From Punctularia strigosozonata HHB-11173 SS5 (Eukaryota; Basidiomycota; Agaricomycetes; Corticiales; Punctulariaceae): a DNA stretch of 64,000 nucleotides. The stretch spans positions 430,285-494,284 of the forward strand of contig NW_006767444.1 of NCBI RefSeq assembly GCF_000264995.1, read 5' to 3'. The position numbers and the translations under genes were made by a program. Position 1 is the stretch's first letter. Every line of letters starts with the position of its first letter. Shown here piece after piece: positions 60,722 to 64,000 of the stretch. The notes beneath the pieces were generated by a model, which ran no database searches, had not been told where the DNA came from, and was given only the letters and a program-made list of their open reading frames with translations.

Positions 60722-61211
60722 TTATTTAGTCTTCTCGGCCTGTTCCTTGTGCTCCTGCTCGAGCTTCTCCTGCGAAGGCCGTCAATAACACGAGAAGCGG
60801 GTCGTGGACGGTAGGTGCGACTCACGAGCTCAGCCTTCTTCTCGGCGATCTGGAGCACAGTACGGTGAGCAAGAGGTATAGGCAAACGGAGACTCGGGGG
60901 CGACGCACCTGCTTGCGCAGCTTCTCGAGCTGCTCCTGCTCGTGACGGCGAGCGTATTCGGCTACGATGTAGATTGCTTAGCATCCGCGCATATACCACA
61001 GGAGAATTCGTCTCTGTGCTCACTCTCGTGGGCCTGCTCCTTCTTGCTGTATCACCAAAGGAGGCGTCAGATCGGAGTATACCCACGCACGAGCGATTAC
61101 GCACTTGAACGAGTTGTCAACGCCGGTGGAGTACGCGCGGGGAATGGCAGCGGCGGCGGCGGCCATGCGGCGGGGCGCGACGGCGCGAGCGATAGCAATT
61201 CTTGAGATCAT
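60722..61211 (-). CDS. mitochondrial F1-ATPase inhibitor (IF1)
   Basis: Small protein that blocks ATP hydrolysis by F1 when the membrane potential collapses. Five tiny exons on the minus strand join exactly: 61211-61105, 61046-61024, 60961-60909, 60849-60826 and 60769-60722, giving 84 residues, the usual IF1 size. The N-terminus is an Arg/Ala-rich mitochondrial presequence (IARAVAPRRMAAAAAA). The inhibitory core and coiled coil read KKEQAHETEYARRHEQEQLE and KLRKQIAEKKAELEKLEQEH. Such heptad-rich, highly charged helices define the family. The gene shares a 152-bp spacer with ATP14 on the other strand. Confidence 0.85.
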
Positions 61212-61363
61212 GATGGAGGTAAAAAGACGGTGACTCTGGGGAAAACGCGAGGTCTGTGTTTATGGCGGGGCAGGCGTTCGGGTGGCGGCGGGTGGACCGT
61301 GACGAGGCGAGTCTCGGCTTCCCACGGTGCCTTTCAGCAACACAACCTCTCTCGTCGTCGACC
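61212..61363. promoter_or_regulatory. bidirectional promoter of INH1 and ATP14
   Basis: Only 152 bp separate the start codons of the ATPase inhibitor (leftward) and ATP synthase subunit h (rightward). All promoter and 5' UTR sequence for both genes must lie here or overlap the other gene. The spacer is G-rich on its left half, with no clear TATA box. Co-regulation is inferred. Confidence 0.6.
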
Positions 61364-61938
61364 ATGTCCTCCGCCGTCCTCAGGCAGGCCGCCCGCTCCG
61401 TGCGTCTCACAGTATTCTTGGAGCGCGAAGGGAAGATGCTGATGTGCAGGAACAGGTCCAGGCGCTCCGTTCATCGAGGACGCTCGCGTCCTCCGCCGTC
61501 GCTCGGAAGGGTGCGCCGTCTCCTCCCGCTTGCTTTTTGCCTCATGAACTGAAGACGCAACCTCGTTCGCTGCAGACTTCGTCCAGGACCTCTACATCAA
61601 GGAGCTCAAGGCCTACAAGGCACCTCCCGTCGTGCGCCCTCCCCCTTACCCTCTCCCTGCAAAATCTCATTGTGATCTGACCACCGTTGTGGTGATAGGC
61701 AAAAGACGCTCACGTCGGCGTCGTGAAGTCCTTCGCGCAGCCCCCCGCCCCGCAAGCACCGGCGATCCCATCTGACCTCGCGAGCGAGCTCTCCGCGTAC
61801 GACGCCGCCGAACCCACCAAGGCCGACGCGAAGCCCGTCGCGGCCACGAGCTCAACGGACGGGGCCGGCGCCGGTGCTGAAGCGTTCCTCGCGTTCTTGG
61901 AGGCGGACCCTGTCAAGCACGATCACGCGCACCACTAG
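61364..61938 (+). CDS. mitochondrial ATP synthase subunit h (ATP14)
   Basis: Part of the peripheral stalk of the F1Fo ATP synthase. Four exons join exactly: 61364-61399, 61456-61510, 61555-61631 and 61699-61938, giving 135 residues. A presequence (MSSAVLRQAARS, then ALRSSRTLASSAVARK) precedes the conserved segment DFVQDLYIKELKAYKAPPV and AKDAHVGVVKSF. The end is an acidic Ala-rich tail with ELSAYDAAEP and FLAFLEADPVKHDHAHH. Length and motif order match fungal subunit h. It runs head-to-head with INH1. Confidence 0.85.
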
Positions 61939-62511
61939 ATCTCTCGGGCTATTTGTCGGTCTGTAGACATGGGCTCGCGCGGGCCACCGGTGTAGGGGAG
62001 GCCGCAGGATGCCGACGCTGTCAGCTGCAATAGATCATCTTCGTTTGCAACGCATATATGCGACGTTCCGTGCGTGAAGAAAGTGCTCCGACCCTTCATG
62101 CTGAGTATATGCGCCTATGATGAGTCCCTTGAGGCCGGATGTGACCGCGCCCCAACACCGACTTGGGGCTTCGGAGGGCGCGGCTTCTCGGCGACGCCCG
62201 ACGCTCCTCCCGCTACCGCAACAACATAGAACGCAGCTCCTCGCAAAATGGTTATGCTCCCGCGGAGTTGAGATACGCCTCGGTTCGAGCTACGCAACTG
62301 TGTGACGTCAGACTGACCCAGATGCCTGGAATACATATACACCTTCGCCATGGACGTCGCACACGACGACACGACCGCCCTCTCATCGCATCTCTTTTAC
62401 CGATTCTTTATTCACGACATCTACGACGAATACCGATATCTAATTAGCCCAACATGGCAATGGTGCGTGCCCTTGCCCTCTCGACCTCCACCCAGTCCAA
62501 CTCACGTTACG
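61939..62511. other. intergenic, no gene recognised
   Basis: ATP14 3' flank and promoter of the oxidoreductase. A frame open from 62350 joins the next gene's frame, but the Met at 62512 fits the family start better. Confidence 0.45.
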
Positions 62512-64000
62512 ATGTTTCAGGCACTCCAAATCGCGACCTTCGCCCACCAATGGTGGTATGCGTCGTCCAAGCCCGCGCAGACCTCGCAGAACCCGCTCCG
62601 GATGGGCATCCTCTCCACCGCGATGATCAACTCGGCCGCGGTCATCCGCCCCGCCCAAACGCACGGCGACGTGCTCATCACCGCCGTCGCCTCGCGCGAC
62701 CTCGCCCAGGCGAAGCAGTACGCGAAGAAGTACGGGATCCCGAGCGCGTACGGGAGCTACGGCGAGCTGCTTCAGCAGCCGGATATCGACTTCGTGTACA
62801 TCAGTCTACCGAACGGTGAGCAGCACGCCGACAAAAAAAACTCGCGTTTGCCACGCCGGCGCCGTGGGACTCACGAAACACTCTTACGTCCGGAAGGTCT
62901 GCATGCGGAATGGGCGATGAAGGCGCTCGAGGCCGGCAAGCATGTGCTCCTGGAGAAGCCGTTCGCCGACAACGAGATCGAGGCGGAGCGCGTCGTCGCC
63001 CTCGCCGAACGGACAGGCCTCGTCCTCATGGAAGCCTTCCACTGGCAATGCCACCCCGCCGCGCACGCGTTCAGGGACATCGTCAACCGGCCAAAGGTGT
63101 GCTCCTGTTCCAACCCCCCCCCCAAACCGAATCCTCCATGGCGAACCAAATAGCCCGCTTACCCGCCATCTCCATACGCAGCACGGCAGGATCCTCCGCA
63201 CGTACGCGCGCATGACCTCTCCCGTGGGCTCCATCCCGGAGAGCGACATCCGTTGGCGATTCGATCTCGGCGGCGGCTCGCTCATGGACATGACCTACGT
63301 CGTCTCCGCGACGCGCTTCATCCTCGACGCCGGCGCCGCGTCCTCCGTCGCCGCCGCGAAGGCGCGCCCGTTCCCCAAGGACCCGCGCGTGGACGAGGCG
63401 ATCGAGGCGACGCTGGTGTTCCGGCACGGCTCGGCCGAGGGCAAGGAAGGCGAATACGACGTCACGTCCGAGATTTATTCGGTGCGTATGTGCGCCACCC
63501 CCCCGTCGACGCGTTTCTCTCCCCGTGGGTGCGTTTCGGTCGGTCGCTGAACAAAGGGACGTCTCTCTCTGTGTGTGCAGGATATGAAGCGGGCCAACGT
63601 CGGCTTCGTCATCCCGCGTGTCTGGGAGCTGCCCTCGATCGAGGTGGAGACCGCGAACGCCAAGATCTACTTTTACAACTTCATGATGGCGAGCCCGTCT
63701 TCCCTCCTTCTTGTATCTTGCACGATCTAACGGAAACTCTCTACGTCTGAACACTCAACAGCCGCATCTCTACCACTACATCGCCGTCACCGACAAAGAA
63801 ACGGGCGAGACGACGTATCACAAGGCGTACAAACGCTCCTCGTCTACGGGCGAGCACGGCGACGCGTCCTGGTCGACCTACCGCTGGCAGCTCGAGTTGT
63901 TCGTTGACCGGCTCCGCGGACGCGAGCCGGCGCACTGGGTGACGAACAAGAGCAGTGTCGACCAGATGAAGACGATCGACATGGTGTACGAGAAGGCGGG
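62512..64000 (+). CDS. Gfo/Idh/MocA-family NAD(P) oxidoreductase, 3' end outside window
   Basis: Probably a sugar or dihydrodiol dehydrogenase (D-xylose 1-dehydrogenase type) in the cytosol. Exons visible are 62512-62815, 62897-63096, 63182-63481, 63581-63688 and 63762 onward, all in phase. The Rossmann part reads LRMGILSTAMINSAAVIRPA, AVASRDLAQAKQYAKKYG and IDFVYISLPNG. The diagnostic KP motif is HVLLEKPFADNEIEAERVV. The C-terminal sheet domain has EAFHWQCHPA, IRWRFDLGGGSLMDM and VWELPSIEVETANAKIYFYN. The intron after 63688 begins GCGAGC (GC-AG), the only donor that keeps the frame. Substrate preference cannot be told from these motifs. Confidence 0.8.

Overview
The window is nuclear DNA from a basidiomycete, most likely a white-rot polypore. 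The evidence is short GT-AG introns of about 45-80 bp everywhere, GC-rich coding sequence, two class II manganese peroxidase genes, and protein families typical of Agaricomycetes (expanded F-box/LRR-like proteins, a DUF6534-type membrane protein, arrestin-like adaptors). No retrotransposon, virus-like element, tRNA or rRNA was recognised. Exon coordinates in the evidence fields were worked out by hand from splice consensus and reading-frame continuity. For most genes the exon sum is an exact number of codons.

Layout. 0.9-12.6 kb is a tandemly duplicated block. An intact F-box/WD40/UIM gene is followed by F-box gene A, a broken GH78 rhamnosidase fragment fused to a second copy of the UIM tail, F-box gene B, and an intact GH78 rhamnosidase. 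13.2-26.4 kb holds an OTU deubiquitinase and then three minus-strand genes: the GPI-anchor enzyme MCD4, a DUF6534-like membrane protein and a secreted GH3 beta-glucosidase. 26.5-40 kb holds a perfect 22-bp inverted repeat, a decayed F-box copy, the KIN4-type checkpoint kinase, and F-box genes C and D. 40.2-45.1 kb carries a MITE-like hairpin just upstream of a half-length ent-kaurene-synthase-like class I terpene synthase, then manganese peroxidase 1. 45.4-56.7 kb has the mitochondrial RNA polymerase RPO41, an amidase fragment, an unrecognised ORF, a BTB protein and two tandem arrestin-like genes. 57.6-59 kb is manganese peroxidase 2, a near-identical copy of the first. 60.7-64 kb has a head-to-head pair encoding the F1-ATPase inhibitor (INH1/IF1) and ATP synthase subunit h (ATP14), then a Gfo/Idh/MocA oxidoreductase cut by the window end.

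How the genes fit together. The two peroxidases, GH78, GH3 and the Gfo/Idh/MocA dehydrogenase fit extracellular and intracellular handling of plant biomass. RPO41, INH1 and ATP14 serve mitochondria. The F-box proteins, OTU protease, BTB protein and PPxY arrestin are all ubiquitin-linked. There is no obvious biosynthetic cluster around the terpene synthase. The most unusual structures are the duplication with its chimeric junction, the terpene synthase lacking a class II half, the shared INH1/ATP14 promoter, the homogenised peroxidase pair, and recurrent GC-AG introns.
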